A stretch of 64,000 bases of DNA from Microvirga thermotolerans. Its GTDB lineage: Bacteria; Pseudomonadota; Alphaproteobacteria; Rhizobiales; Beijerinckiaceae. The notes beneath the pieces are model-generated. The model did not search any database. It saw only the letters and a list, made by a program, of their open reading frames with translations, and was not told the DNA's origin. Of the stretch, positions 49,474 to 57,481 are shown in pieces. The translations under genes and the position numbers were made by a program. The stretch covers positions 2,262,001-2,326,000 of the forward strand of contig NZ_CP045423.1 of assembly GCF_009363855.1 (NCBI RefSeq). Direction: 5' to 3'. Within the stretch, counting starts at the first letter, position 1. Each line of letters begins with the position of its first letter.

Positions 49474-51210
49474 CTACGCCGCCGGACGGTCGGCGGCGGG
49501 ACGGTCCTGCGTCCCGACACCGGCCAGGTGCCGGCCCGCGATGTAGCCGAAGGTCATGGCGGGCCCGAGGGTAATGCCCCCGCCGGGATAGTTGCCGCCC
49601 ATGATGCTGGCCATGTCGTTGCCGACCGCATAAAGGCCGGGGATCGCCTGCCCGTTCGCATCGACCACGCGCGCATCCGCATCGGTCTTGAGGCCGGCGA
49701 AGGTGCCCAGGTCGCCGGGCACCACCTTGACCGCATAGAACGGTCCGCGCTCGATGGGACCCACGCAGGGGTTGGGCTTGTGGTCCGGATCGCCCAGATA
49801 GCGATTGTACGCGGTGCTGCCGCGCCGGAACTGCGGGTCCTCGCCCCTGCGCGCATCGCGGTTGTAGGTCTCGACCGTCTGCCCGAGCGCCGCCGGGTCG
49901 ATGCCCGCCTTCGCGGCGAGTTCGCGCAGGGTCCGCCCCTTGAGGAGATACCCGTTCTGCAGGTAGGGCGCGAGCGGCACCGGGAACGGCTTCACGAAGC
50001 CGAGGCCGTAGCGCCGGATCGTCGGGTGGTCGACGATGAGCCACGCCGCCTTCTCCGGATCGTCGCCGCAGGCGCTCACCATCGCCTGGACGAAATCGTG
50101 ATAGGAGTTGGACTCGTTGGTGAAGCGCTTGCCGCGCTTCGTCACCGCGATCACGCCCGGCTTGCCGCGGTCGATGAAGTGCGGGAACGGACCGTGCGTC
50201 CCGTCGCGGCGCGGCACCAGCGACACGGGAACCCAGGCGGCCGCGTTCGGCAGCCCTTCCGCGGCGCGTCCGCCGACCCGCTCGCCCAGGCGGATGCCGT
50301 CGCCGGTGTTGCCGGGAGGAGCGGGCGACCAGTGCTCGGCGCCCGTCGGAGCGTGGGGAAAGAGTTCCTTGCGGCGCAGCACGTCCTGCGGGAATCCGCC
50401 GGCCGCGAGCACGACGCCGCAGCGGGTGCGCACTTCCACAATGCCCTGCTCCGTCTCCACCAGGGCGCCCTTCACGGCGCCGTTCTCCACGATCAGGTCC
50501 TTCACCGGCGAGGAGGTCCAGATCGGGATGTTCTGGTCGATGGCCGACTTCGCGAGCCGCCCGATGAGGGCGTTGCCGTTGGTCAGGCGCATGGCCCGGC
50601 CGTGGGAGACGAGATCCCGCGCGTATTTCGCGAGCAGCACGCCCACATAGGCCGCGGACTTGACCGAGCGCGTCACGTTGAAGAAGTGGAGAAGCTCCTT
50701 GCCGGACCCGATCATCATGCCAAGGAAGGTAATCTCCCGCAGCGGCGGCCGCAGGCGCGCGATCTCCTTGCCGAGCCTGCGCCCGTCATAGGGCGTGGCG
50801 ACGATGGAGCGCCCGCCCGACGTGCCGCCCGGTGCGTCCGGGTGGTAGTCGGAGAAGGCCGGGCCGAGGGTGAAATCCATCTCGGTGTTCTCCTGGAAGA
50901 ACTCCACCATCTTGGGGCCGTTCTCCAGGAAGGCGTCGACCCGCGCGGCATCGAAGTGATTTCCGGCCTCGTGCTGGAGGTAGGTGCGGGCCGCCTCGCG
51001 CGAATCCTTGAAGCCCTCCTTCTGCGCCAGCGGATTGCAGGGGATCCACATCCAGCCGCCGGAGCGCGCCGTCGTTCCGCCGAAGACGGGCTCCTTCTCG
51101 GCGATGATCACGTCGAGGCCGTGAAGACGGGCCGTCAGGGCGGTCGAGAAGCCGCCGGCGCCGGACCCCACCACAAGAACATCGCACGTTACGGATTTCG
51201 TCGGCTTCAT
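49474..51210 (-). CDS. FAD-dependent dehydrogenase, 3-ketosteroid-dehydrogenase (KstD)-like
   Basis: A 578-residue flavoprotein. The FAD-binding GSGAGG is at residues 15-20, then EKEPVFGGTTARSGGWMWIPCN near 40-62, as in KstD and other fumarate-reductase/succinate-dehydrogenase-like flavoproteins. The C-terminus GGNYPGGGITLGPAMTFGYIAGRHLA matches the KstD-type cap around the active site. KstD enzymes take hydrogens from carbons next to a ring ketone. Start at 51210 has GAGGAG nearby; a longer start at 51270 would begin inside the presumed promoter. The inverted CGAA-N4-TTCG pair lies 63-103 bases upstream. A steroid substrate is not implied. Confidence 0.88.
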   Translation of the reverse strand: MKPTKSVTCDVLVVGSGAGGFSTALTARLHGLDVIIAEKEPVFGGTTARSGGWMWIPCNPLAQKEGFKDSREAARTYLQHEAGNHFDAARVDAFLENGPKMVEFFQENTEMDFTLGPAFSDYHPDAPGGTSGGRSIVATPYDGRRLGKEIARLRPPLREITFLGMMIGSGKELLHFFNVTRSVKSAAYVGVLLAKYARDLVSHGRAMRLTNGNALIGRLAKSAIDQNIPIWTSSPVKDLIVENGAVKGALVETEQGIVEVRTRCGVVLAAGGFPQDVLRRKELFPHAPTGAEHWSPAPPGNTGDGIRLGERVGGRAAEGLPNAAAWVPVSLVPRRDGTHGPFPHFIDRGKPGVIAVTKRGKRFTNESNSYHDFVQAMVSACGDDPEKAAWLIVDHPTIRRYGLGFVKPFPVPLAPYLQNGYLLKGRTLRELAAKAGIDPAALGQTVETYNRDARRGEDPQFRRGSTAYNRYLGDPDHKPNPCVGPIERGPFYAVKVVPGDLGTFAGLKTDADARVVDANGQAIPGLYAVGNDMASIMGGNYPGGGITLGPAMTFGYIAGRHLAGVGTQDRPAADRPAA

Positions 51211-51272
51211 GGCGCTCCTCACCTCGCCCCCGGGCTCTTCGGCCTCGCTGGAGCGCTTTCGATTCAGCATTT

Positions 51273-51313
51273 GCGAATGCGTTCGTTAATTTGTTTTAGA
51301 CGAACGCATTCGC
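51273..51313. promoter_or_regulatory. IclR-type operator pair upstream of the KstD-like gene
   Basis: GCGAATGCGTTCGT (51273-51286) and its exact inverse ACGAACGCATTCGC (51300-51313), 13 bases apart. Each arm is itself a dyad CGAA-N4-TTCG. The same 14-mer recurs at 52898 and, less exactly, at 58941. Confidence 0.65.
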
Positions 51314-51360
51314 TATTTCAAGATACCCGCGACATCTTCCGCGGCCCTCGGCCGCTTTCG

Positions 51361-52050
51361 TCAGACCACCTCGTGCACGTCCACGAGGAATGTCGTGATC
51401 TCGGAGATGAAGCTGAGCGCGTGCGTCTGCGAGACGTCGGCCGCCGGAGAGCGGAAGGCTGCCTCGATGTCGGCGACGGAGCGGAACCAGAGCTCGACGA
51501 TCCCGTCGATGGGCAGGGCCTCGTAGGAGGAGGGAGCCCCGAGGCCGGCGCTGCGGTCCACCACGAGGTTCTGCGTGTAGCCCATGAGATTGGGGAACTT
51601 CTTCACCGCCTCCGCGTGGAAGCCCCACCACTCGTCCCTGAACGCCTCCGGCGTCAGGCCGGGTTTCCGGGTGAGGATAGACATGCGCTTCACGAGGGGC
51701 CCGGCAGAGGGGTCCACCGGAACCACCACGTTCGGCACCGTCGTCACCAGCCCGGTATCGCCGACGAAGGTCACGTGGTCTCGCGCGACATCCGCATAGG
51801 CCTCCGACGCGACGGCGCGGTTCATGTCCTCGACGCTGTCGAACCACAGCTGGGAGATCCCGTCGATGGACCATGTGCCGCGCGCATGGTCGATAGCGAG
51901 CTGGCGCCGGTCGGTCACATGGTTCTGAACGTAGCGCCTCAGGCCCGGCAGCCGCGCCGCCAGCGGGCCGTGCACCTTGCGCCAGTGCTCGCGAAAGGAG
52001 GCTTCGCTCGTTCCCGGCCTGCGGGTCAAAAGGCCCATCCGCACGATCAT
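51361..52050 (-). CDS. Two-repeat EthD-domain protein
   Basis: A 229-residue cytosolic protein made of two tandem EthD-like ferredoxin-fold (dimeric alpha/beta barrel) units, about residues 1-115 and 120-229. Each unit starts with a KRMSILTRKPG / VRMGLLTRRPG strand, then SEASFREHWRKVHGP or TPEAFRDEWWGFHAE, and ends with a WFDSVEDM or WFRSVADIE helix. Two fused units could form the normal dimer in one chain. EthD proteins accompany catabolic genes; some have lyase/cyclase-like activity on polyketides or ring products. It lies 10 bases after the SDR gene and is co-transcribed. Confidence 0.85.
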   Translation of the reverse strand: MIVRMGLLTRRPGTSEASFREHWRKVHGPLAARLPGLRRYVQNHVTDRRQLAIDHARGTWSIDGISQLWFDSVEDMNRAVASEAYADVARDHVTFVGDTGLVTTVPNVVVPVDPSAGPLVKRMSILTRKPGLTPEAFRDEWWGFHAEAVKKFPNLMGYTQNLVVDRSAGLGAPSSYEALPIDGIVELWFRSVADIEAAFRSPAADVSQTHALSFISEITTFLVDVHEVV

Positions 52051-52060
52051 GCCCGCCTCC

Positions 52061-52810
52061 TCACACCGCCAGATAACCGCCGTCGACGACGAGAGTGGTG
52101 CCCGTCACGTAGCTCGACATGCTGGATGCGAGGAACACGGTGGGCCCGACGAGTTCCTCCGGCTCGCCGAAGCGGCCGAGGGGGATGCGGGAGAGGAAGC
52201 GCTTCGCCCGCTCCGGGTCGTTGCGGGTCGCCTCCGTCATCGGCGTGTTGAGCGTGCCGGGGGCGATGGCGTTCACCCGCACGCCGTCCTTGGCGAGTTC
52301 CTGCGCGAGGTTCTGGGTCAGCATGCGCACGGCCGCCTTCGAGGTCGAATAGCTGATCGAGGTCGAGGTCGACACGAAGGAGGCGATGGAGGCCATGTTG
52401 ATCACCGTACCCTTCGTGGCCCTGAGGGCGGAGACGAAGGCGAGGGTGACGTTCAGCGTGCCGTCGAGATTGACCTGCATCGCGGCGTTCCAGGAACGCC
52501 GCACGTCGGGACTGTCGATGGTGTTGCGCGGGCAGATTCCCGCGTTGTTGACGAGGATCGAGACCTGTCCGATCGAGGCTTCGACCTCCCGGGCGAGCGC
52601 CTGGCAGGCCTCCGCGTCCGCAACGTCGAGCGCGTAGGACCAGGCTTCGCCGCCCTTGGCGATAATGTCCTGGGCGGTCCGCGCCGCCGCATCGCCGTTC
52701 AGATCGGTGACGATCACCCGCGCCCCTTCCGCTGCGAGGCCGCGGGCGATGGCGGCCCCGTTCCCCTGCCCCGCTCCCGTCACAAGTGCGATTCGCCCTT
52801 CCAGCAGCAT
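52061..52810 (-). CDS. SDR-family oxidoreductase of the catabolic cluster
   Basis: A 249-residue classical SDR, probably NAD-preferring because an Asp (TDLNGD, residue 36 region) ends the second strand. It has the cofactor motif TGAGQGNG at 11-18, NNAG near 88 and catalytic Tyr154-x3-Lys158 (YSTSK) with a Ser upstream. The C-terminus VTGTTLVVDGGYL is typical of FabG-like alcohol dehydrogenases. It could oxidise a ring hydroxyl to a ketone for the KstD-like enzyme. First gene of the SDR-EthD unit; the operator-like site at 52898-52931 is about 90 bases upstream. Confidence 0.92.
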   Translation of the reverse strand: MLLEGRIALVTGAGQGNGAAIARGLAAEGARVIVTDLNGDAAARTAQDIIAKGGEAWSYALDVADAEACQALAREVEASIGQVSILVNNAGICPRNTIDSPDVRRSWNAAMQVNLDGTLNVTLAFVSALRATKGTVINMASIASFVSTSTSISYSTSKAAVRMLTQNLAQELAKDGVRVNAIAPGTLNTPMTEATRNDPERAKRFLSRIPLGRFGEPEELVGPTVFLASSMSSYVTGTTLVVDGGYLAV

Positions 52811-52897
52811 CGTTCCAGCTCCCTTGTCCGATCTTGGAATGCACCCGTCCCTGGCCTCGTGCGGCGTCGCGGGCCCTTTTCGACAGATAAGCATATG

Positions 52898-52931
52898 ACG
52901 AACACGTTCGCCAATAGCGAATGCGTTTCGT
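52898..52931. promoter_or_regulatory. IclR-type operator pair upstream of the SDR-EthD unit
   Basis: ACGAACACGTTCGC (52898-52911) and, inverted, GCGAATGCGTTTCGT (52917-52931, one extra base), separated by CAATA/five bases. The CGAA-N4-TTCG dyad matches the sites at 51273-51313. It lies about 90 bases before the SDR start, between that gene and iclR. Confidence 0.6.
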
Positions 52932-53031
52932 CTTCCAAATATCCGGCCGGAGTCCGCCTGAGAACGGCGAAAGCCGCGCCGGTCCTCTGCCCGGCGCGGC
53001 GGCGCGAACGGTGCGAACGAAACGTGGGCGC

Positions 53032-53970
53032 TCAGGCGGAGCGCCTGCGCCTTCCCGGACTTGCTGCCTGCGCAGGAGCGGCTTCGGGCTCCGCAACCGC
53101 CTCGACGGCATGCGGCGTGTAGCCGAGCTCCGCCGACAGCCTGCGGGTGAATGCCAGCAGCGTCTTCGCGTCGGCGCTGTCCGGCCCGACGTCGAGCACG
53201 CCGGTCGGCCCGATGAGGGTGATGGCGAGCTGCATCTGTCCGCTGTGATCGAAGACCGGCGCGGCGAGCGCGTTGATGCCGGTCACAGGCTTGCTTTCCG
53301 TGGGCGCGTAGCCAAGGCGCTTCGCCTTCTCGACCTCCGCCTCGAGCTCCTTGCGCGAGGTCGGCGTGCCGACGCTCTGGATGCGTGCGCCCTTGCGCAG
53401 CTCCTCGGCCAGCTGCGCCTCGACGATCTTGGACGGCATGAAGGCCGCGAAGATCTTGCCGGTGGCGGTGCCGGTGATCGAATAGACGGTTCCGGCGCGC
53501 ACGTTGACGTGGACCTGGTCGTTGCCCTCCTGGACCTGGACGATGGTCGGGCCGTGCGTGCCCCACACGGCGATCGTCACCATCAGGCCCGTCTCCTCCG
53601 CAAGCTCCACGACCGCGGCGCCCGCAAGCCGCAGCGGGTCGAAGCTCCGCATCCGGGCGATCCCGAGCTGGAGGGCGAAAGGTCCGAGACGATAGCGCCC
53701 GCTCCCCGCATCCTGCTCCACGAGCTGGATCTTGCGGAAGCTCAGGAGGTAGGCGTGAGCCTGGGCGGGCGCGACCTCGGCCATGGCGGCGAGCTCCCGC
53801 AGCATCAGCGGCCTGCCCGCCCGCACGAGCGCCGAGAGGATTCTTCCGCCGACCTCGACCGATTGCACGCCGCGTCCGTCGATGCTCATGGACCGCCCCG
53901 CCTCCTTCGCCTTGCCCGTGGCGGCGGATGCCGTCCGCCCGACGGCAGGGGCCGTCTCACGCCGCGCCAT
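53032..53970 (-). CDS. IclR-family transcriptional regulator
   Basis: A 312-residue regulator, longer than the usual 250-270 because of a 35-residue polar leader and an Ala/Arg-rich tail. A winged helix-turn-helix spans about residues 36-90 (VEVGGRILSALV, MLRELAAMAEVAPAQAHAYLLSF), followed by the effector-binding IclR domain with its TGKIFAAF segment near 175. The ATG at 53970 has GGAG six bases upstream, and overlaps livF by 14 bases; an ATG at 53889 is the shorter option. Being the last gene of the importer operon, it probably senses the imported compound or an intermediate and controls the three CGAA-N4-TTCG promoters. Confidence 0.9.
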   Translation of the reverse strand: MARRETAPAVGRTASAATGKAKEAGRSMSIDGRGVQSVEVGGRILSALVRAGRPLMLRELAAMAEVAPAQAHAYLLSFRKIQLVEQDAGSGRYRLGPFALQLGIARMRSFDPLRLAGAAVVELAEETGLMVTIAVWGTHGPTIVQVQEGNDQVHVNVRAGTVYSITGTATGKIFAAFMPSKIVEAQLAEELRKGARIQSVGTPTSRKELEAEVEKAKRLGYAPTESKPVTGINALAAPVFDHSGQMQLAITLIGPTGVLDVGPDSADAKTLLAFTRRLSAELGYTPHAVEAVAEPEAAPAQAASPGRRRRSA

Positions 53971-54679
53971 GGGACACTCCGAGATAGGCGGCCCGCACCT
54001 TCGGGTCGTGAAGGAGCTGCCGCCCGGTTCCCGACAATGTAACACTGCCCGTCTCGAGCACATAGGCCCGGTCGGCGATGGCGAGCGCCATGTTCGCCAT
54101 CTGCTCGACGAGCAGGATGGTGATGCCGGACCGGCGCAGGGAGGCGATGATGTCGAAGATCTCCTGGATGATCTTCGGCGCGAGGCCCAGGGACGGCTCG
54201 TCGAGGAGAAGCAGGCGGGGCTTGCTCATCAGGGCCCGCGCGATGGCGAGCATCTGCTGCTCGCCCCCCGAGAGCGTCACGGCGAGCTGGTCGCGGCGCT
54301 CCTTCAGGCGGGGAAAGAGCCTGAACTGCTCCTCGATCTCGGCCTCCAGGGCATCGTTCGGCAGGCGGCGGAAATAGGCTCCCAGGGTGAGGTTGTCGTA
54401 GACGGTCTGGTCGGGAAAGACCTGCCGTCCCTCCGGCGACAGGGCGATGCCCCGTGCGACCCGGCGATGCGGCGCAAGCCGCGACACGTCCTCGCCCTCG
54501 AACACGATGCGCCCGGCGCCCACCGGCATCAGGCCGGCGATTCCCTTGAGAAGCGTGCTCTTGCCCGCGCCGTTGCCGCCCACGATGGCGACCACCTCCC
54601 CCGCCGAGACCTCGATGGAGGCGCCGCGCACGGCCGTGATCGGGCCGTAGGCGAGATCAACGTTCTGAAGTGTCAGCAT
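53957..54679 (-). CDS. livF: ABC importer ATPase, LivF type
   Basis: A 240-residue nucleotide-binding subunit of a hydrophobic/branched-chain-amino-acid-type (HAAT) importer. Walker A GGNGAGKST is at residues 34-42, signature LSGGEQQM near 136 and Walker B LLLLDEPSLGLAP near 155, with the LivF-typical LSPEGRQVFP near 80. GGGAGG seven bases before the ATG marks the start. It lies 14 bases after the LivM-LivG gene and overlaps iclR. The substrate is likely the cluster's catabolic substrate, not an amino acid. Confidence 0.95.
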   Translation of the reverse strand: MLTLQNVDLAYGPITAVRGASIEVSAGEVVAIVGGNGAGKSTLLKGIAGLMPVGAGRIVFEGEDVSRLAPHRRVARGIALSPEGRQVFPDQTVYDNLTLGAYFRRLPNDALEAEIEEQFRLFPRLKERRDQLAVTLSGGEQQMLAIARALMSKPRLLLLDEPSLGLAPKIIQEIFDIIASLRRSGITILLVEQMANMALAIADRAYVLETGSVTLSGTGRQLLHDPKVRAAYLGVSHGAA

Positions 54680-54693
54680 CTCGCTCCCTCCCC

Positions 54694-56478
54694 TCAGGCC
54701 GCCTCGACGGTCGTGCCGAGATAGGCTTCCATGACCCGCGGATCCGCCTGGACCTTGCTCGGCGCGCCCTCGGCGATCTTCTGCCCGTAATCGAGGACGA
54801 TCACGTGGTCCGAGATGGACATGACCAAGTCCATGTGGTGCTCGATCAGGAGAATGGTGATGCCCTCGTCGCGAATTCGCACCAGGAGCTGGCCGAGTTC
54901 CGCCGTCTCCTGCGGGTTCAATCCGGCGGCGGGCTCGTCGAGGAGGAGGAGCAGCGGCTCCGACGCCAGGGCCCTCGCCAGCTCGACCCGGCGCTGGAGG
55001 CCGTAGGCGAGGCTGCCCGCCGGCGCGTCGGCGTATTGCGACAGGCCCGTGAAGGCGAGGATCCCGTTCACCTTCTCCAGCGCCTTCGCCTCTTCGCGCC
55101 ACGCCTTCGGCAGGCCGAGCAGGGAGGAGAGGAAGCCGTTGCGCATCCGCGAATGCTGGCCGAGCAGGACGTTCTCGCGGACCGACAGATCCTTGAAGAG
55201 GCGGAGGTTCTGGAAGGTGCGGGCAACCCCGTGCCGGCAGATGTCGTGGACCGTCTGGCGCGTGATGTCGGAGCCCAGAAAGGTGACCTTGCCGCGATCC
55301 GGCTGGATGATGCCGGTGAGCATGTTGATGAAGGTGCTCTTGCCGGCGCCGTTCGGCCCGATGAGCGCATGGATGTGGCCCTCGGTCAGCAGGACCGAGA
55401 CGTCCTTCGCCGGCACCACGCCGCCGAAGGCCTTGTTCAGGGCTTCGGCGCTGAGCAGCCCCGCCGAAGCCGACTTGGGAACCGCCCGCGTCGGCAGCCT
55501 CGGCGCGGCCCGGCCTGCGCCCGGCGACAGAGCGGAAGCGCCGTGCGATCCGACCCCCAGCTTCCGGAACAGGCTGCCGAACACTCCGGCCAACCCTTTC
55601 GGCATCGCATAGAGGGCGAACAGCAGGAGCGCGCCGTTGACGAAGTGCTCGATCCAGGTCCAGCGCGCCACGAGCGCGCCGATGATGACCAGCGTCACCG
55701 AACCGAGCAGCGGGCCGTAGAGGGATCCGCTGCCTCCGAAGAGGACGAGCAGGAGGATGAACACCGACAGGTGGAAGTTGATGAAGTCGGAATTGATGTA
55801 CTGGTTCTGCTGGGCCACCAGGGCGCCGGCGAGGCCGCAGGTGACGGCTGCGATGACGAAGGCCAGCACCTTGTAGCGATAAACGGCGACGCCTACCGCG
55901 CCCGCGGCGATCTCGTCGGCCTGGAGGGACAGGAAGGCGCGTCCGTAGCGCCCGCGCAGGAGATTGCGCAGCAGAAGATGGGTGACGAGGCACAGCAGCA
56001 GGCCGAACCAGACCCACTGGACCATCGTGAACGGCACGCCTCCGATGTGGAGCGGCTGGATCGCGTAGATTCCCATGGCGCCGCCGAACACCTCGGAGCC
56101 CTCCGTCACCAGCTTCTCGATGACGATGCCGAAGGCGAGGGTCACCATGGCGAGGCTCGGCCCCCGCACCCGCAGGGAGGGCACGGCGATCAGGATGCCG
56201 AAGAAGGCCGAGACTGCGCAGGCCAGGACGAGGGCGATCCAGGGACCGACTTCGTAGCGGGTGGTGAGCAGCGCGACCGCATAGGCGCCCGCCGCGAAGA
56301 GGCCGGCCTGGCCGAGGGATTTCTGGCCGGCGAAGCCCAGCAGCACGTTCATGCCCGCGGCGCACAGGAAGTAGACGCAGATCATGAACAGCGTGCGCAG
56401 ATAGAATTCATTCTGGATGAACGAGGCGGCCGCCGCCAGGACGGCCACGAGCGCGACGGATCCGATGATGTGGCGCAT
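54694..56478 (-). CDS. Fused LivM permease - LivG ATPase
   Basis: A 594-residue fusion of two HAAT importer subunits. Residues 1 to about 320 are a LivM permease with around ten helices and the conserved MNVLLGFAGQKSLGQAGLFAAGAYA near 45. After a Pro/Ala-rich linker, residues about 345-594 are a LivG ATPase with Walker A GPNGAGKST near 374, GVARTFQNLRLFKDLSVRENVL near 415, the LivG-type signature LAYGLQRRVELARAL and Walker B LLLLLDEPAAGLNPQE. The ATG at 56478 is 5 bases after livH. Fusion fixes a 1:1 permease-ATPase ratio; such fusions exist elsewhere in the family. Confidence 0.93.
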   Translation of the reverse strand: MRHIIGSVALVAVLAAAASFIQNEFYLRTLFMICVYFLCAAGMNVLLGFAGQKSLGQAGLFAAGAYAVALLTTRYEVGPWIALVLACAVSAFFGILIAVPSLRVRGPSLAMVTLAFGIVIEKLVTEGSEVFGGAMGIYAIQPLHIGGVPFTMVQWVWFGLLLCLVTHLLLRNLLRGRYGRAFLSLQADEIAAGAVGVAVYRYKVLAFVIAAVTCGLAGALVAQQNQYINSDFINFHLSVFILLLVLFGGSGSLYGPLLGSVTLVIIGALVARWTWIEHFVNGALLLFALYAMPKGLAGVFGSLFRKLGVGSHGASALSPGAGRAAPRLPTRAVPKSASAGLLSAEALNKAFGGVVPAKDVSVLLTEGHIHALIGPNGAGKSTFINMLTGIIQPDRGKVTFLGSDITRQTVHDICRHGVARTFQNLRLFKDLSVRENVLLGQHSRMRNGFLSSLLGLPKAWREEAKALEKVNGILAFTGLSQYADAPAGSLAYGLQRRVELARALASEPLLLLLDEPAAGLNPQETAELGQLLVRIRDEGITILLIEHHMDLVMSISDHVIVLDYGQKIAEGAPSKVQADPRVMEAYLGTTVEAA

Positions 56479-56483
56479 GCGAA

Positions 56484-57407
56484 CTACACCTTGTCGACGG
56501 CGGCCTGGCCGAAGAGGCCTGCCGGGCGGAACGCCAGAACCAGAATGATCAGCCCGAAGACGACGATCTCGCGCCACTGCGCCTGCCAGAGGCCGACGGC
56601 CGATTCGAACACACCGAGGATGAAGCCGCCGTAGATGCAGCCGCGCGGGTTGTTGAGGCCGCCGATGATGGCGCCCGAGAAGGCCTTGAGCGCGAAGCCC
56701 ATGCCCATGAACAGGGACGCCGAGGCGATGGGCGCGATGAGGACGCCCGCCACGCCGGCGAGCCCGCTGGACAGGGCGAAGGCGCCGACCATGACCAGGG
56801 TGACGTTGATGCCCATGAGGCTCGCGGTCTGCGGCGAATGGGCCACCGCCATCATCGCCTTGCCGATCCGCGACCGGCGCATCACCAGGTCGAGGGCGAG
56901 CATGATGAGGATGGCGCAGGCGAGCACCAGCAACTCCTGCGGCCGGACGCCCGCTCCGCCGATGCGAAGGACGTCGTCGCCGAGCGGCGACGGCACCATG
57001 ACCGGCGCGGGCCCCCAGACGGCGAGGCCGAGGCTCTGGAGGATCACGCCGAAGCCGATGGTGCTCATCACCCAGTTCATGCCGCCCTTGCCCGCGAAGG
57101 GCCGGACCGCAAGCAGGAAGATGAGGATTCCCATGAAGCCGGCGACCACGCCCGCGACGATCACCGCCGCCGGATAGCGCCACCCGGCCGCAGCCTCGCC
57201 CGGCACGGCGGTCGTCGCGCTCGCGAGACCGGACAGGAGGAGGAGCACCGTCACGCCCACGAAGGCGCCGAAGGAGATGAACTCGCCCTGCGCGAAGTTG
57301 AGCGTCTTGGTGGTCGTGAAGGTGATGCTGAAACCCAGGGCGATCAGGGCGTAGACGCCCCCGACCGCGAGACCGCTCAGCAGGGTCTGGATGTAGACGT
57401 CCAGCAT
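56484..57407 (-). CDS. livH: ABC importer permease, LivH type
   Basis: A 307-residue inner-membrane permease with about eight helices. It opens with the typical QTLLSGLAVGGVYALIALGFSITF and TLNFAQGEFISFGAFVG, and has the late FALKAFSGAIIGGLNNPRGCIYGGFILG that contacts the ATPase. It forms the translocation pathway with the LivM half of the fused subunit. It lies 74 bases after the binding-protein gene, with a hairpin between, and 5 bases before the fusion gene. Confidence 0.95.
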   Translation of the reverse strand: MLDVYIQTLLSGLAVGGVYALIALGFSITFTTTKTLNFAQGEFISFGAFVGVTVLLLLSGLASATTAVPGEAAAGWRYPAAVIVAGVVAGFMGILIFLLAVRPFAGKGGMNWVMSTIGFGVILQSLGLAVWGPAPVMVPSPLGDDVLRIGGAGVRPQELLVLACAILIMLALDLVMRRSRIGKAMMAVAHSPQTASLMGINVTLVMVGAFALSSGLAGVAGVLIAPIASASLFMGMGFALKAFSGAIIGGLNNPRGCIYGGFILGVFESAVGLWQAQWREIVVFGLIILVLAFRPAGLFGQAAVDKV

Positions 57408-57433
57408 GGGCGCGCTCCAACGGTGGAGAATCC

Positions 57434-57465
57434 CGGACCCGTCGGACCGGAGACCGGCGGGTCCG
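57434..57465 (-). promoter_or_regulatory. Hairpin between binding protein and livH
   Basis: CGGACCC (57434-57440) pairs with GGGTCCG (57459-57465), with an inner CCGG-containing loop. Without a T-run, it may protect the 3' end of the binding-protein message so that this subunit is made in excess. Confidence 0.4.
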
Positions 57466-57481
57466 TTTCGATACGAAGAGC

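Noticed and set aside
49474-51210. Calling the flavoprotein a true steroid dehydrogenase
   Set aside because: Family resemblance only; no other steroid-degradation genes (kshAB, hsaC, ltp, cyp) are in the window.
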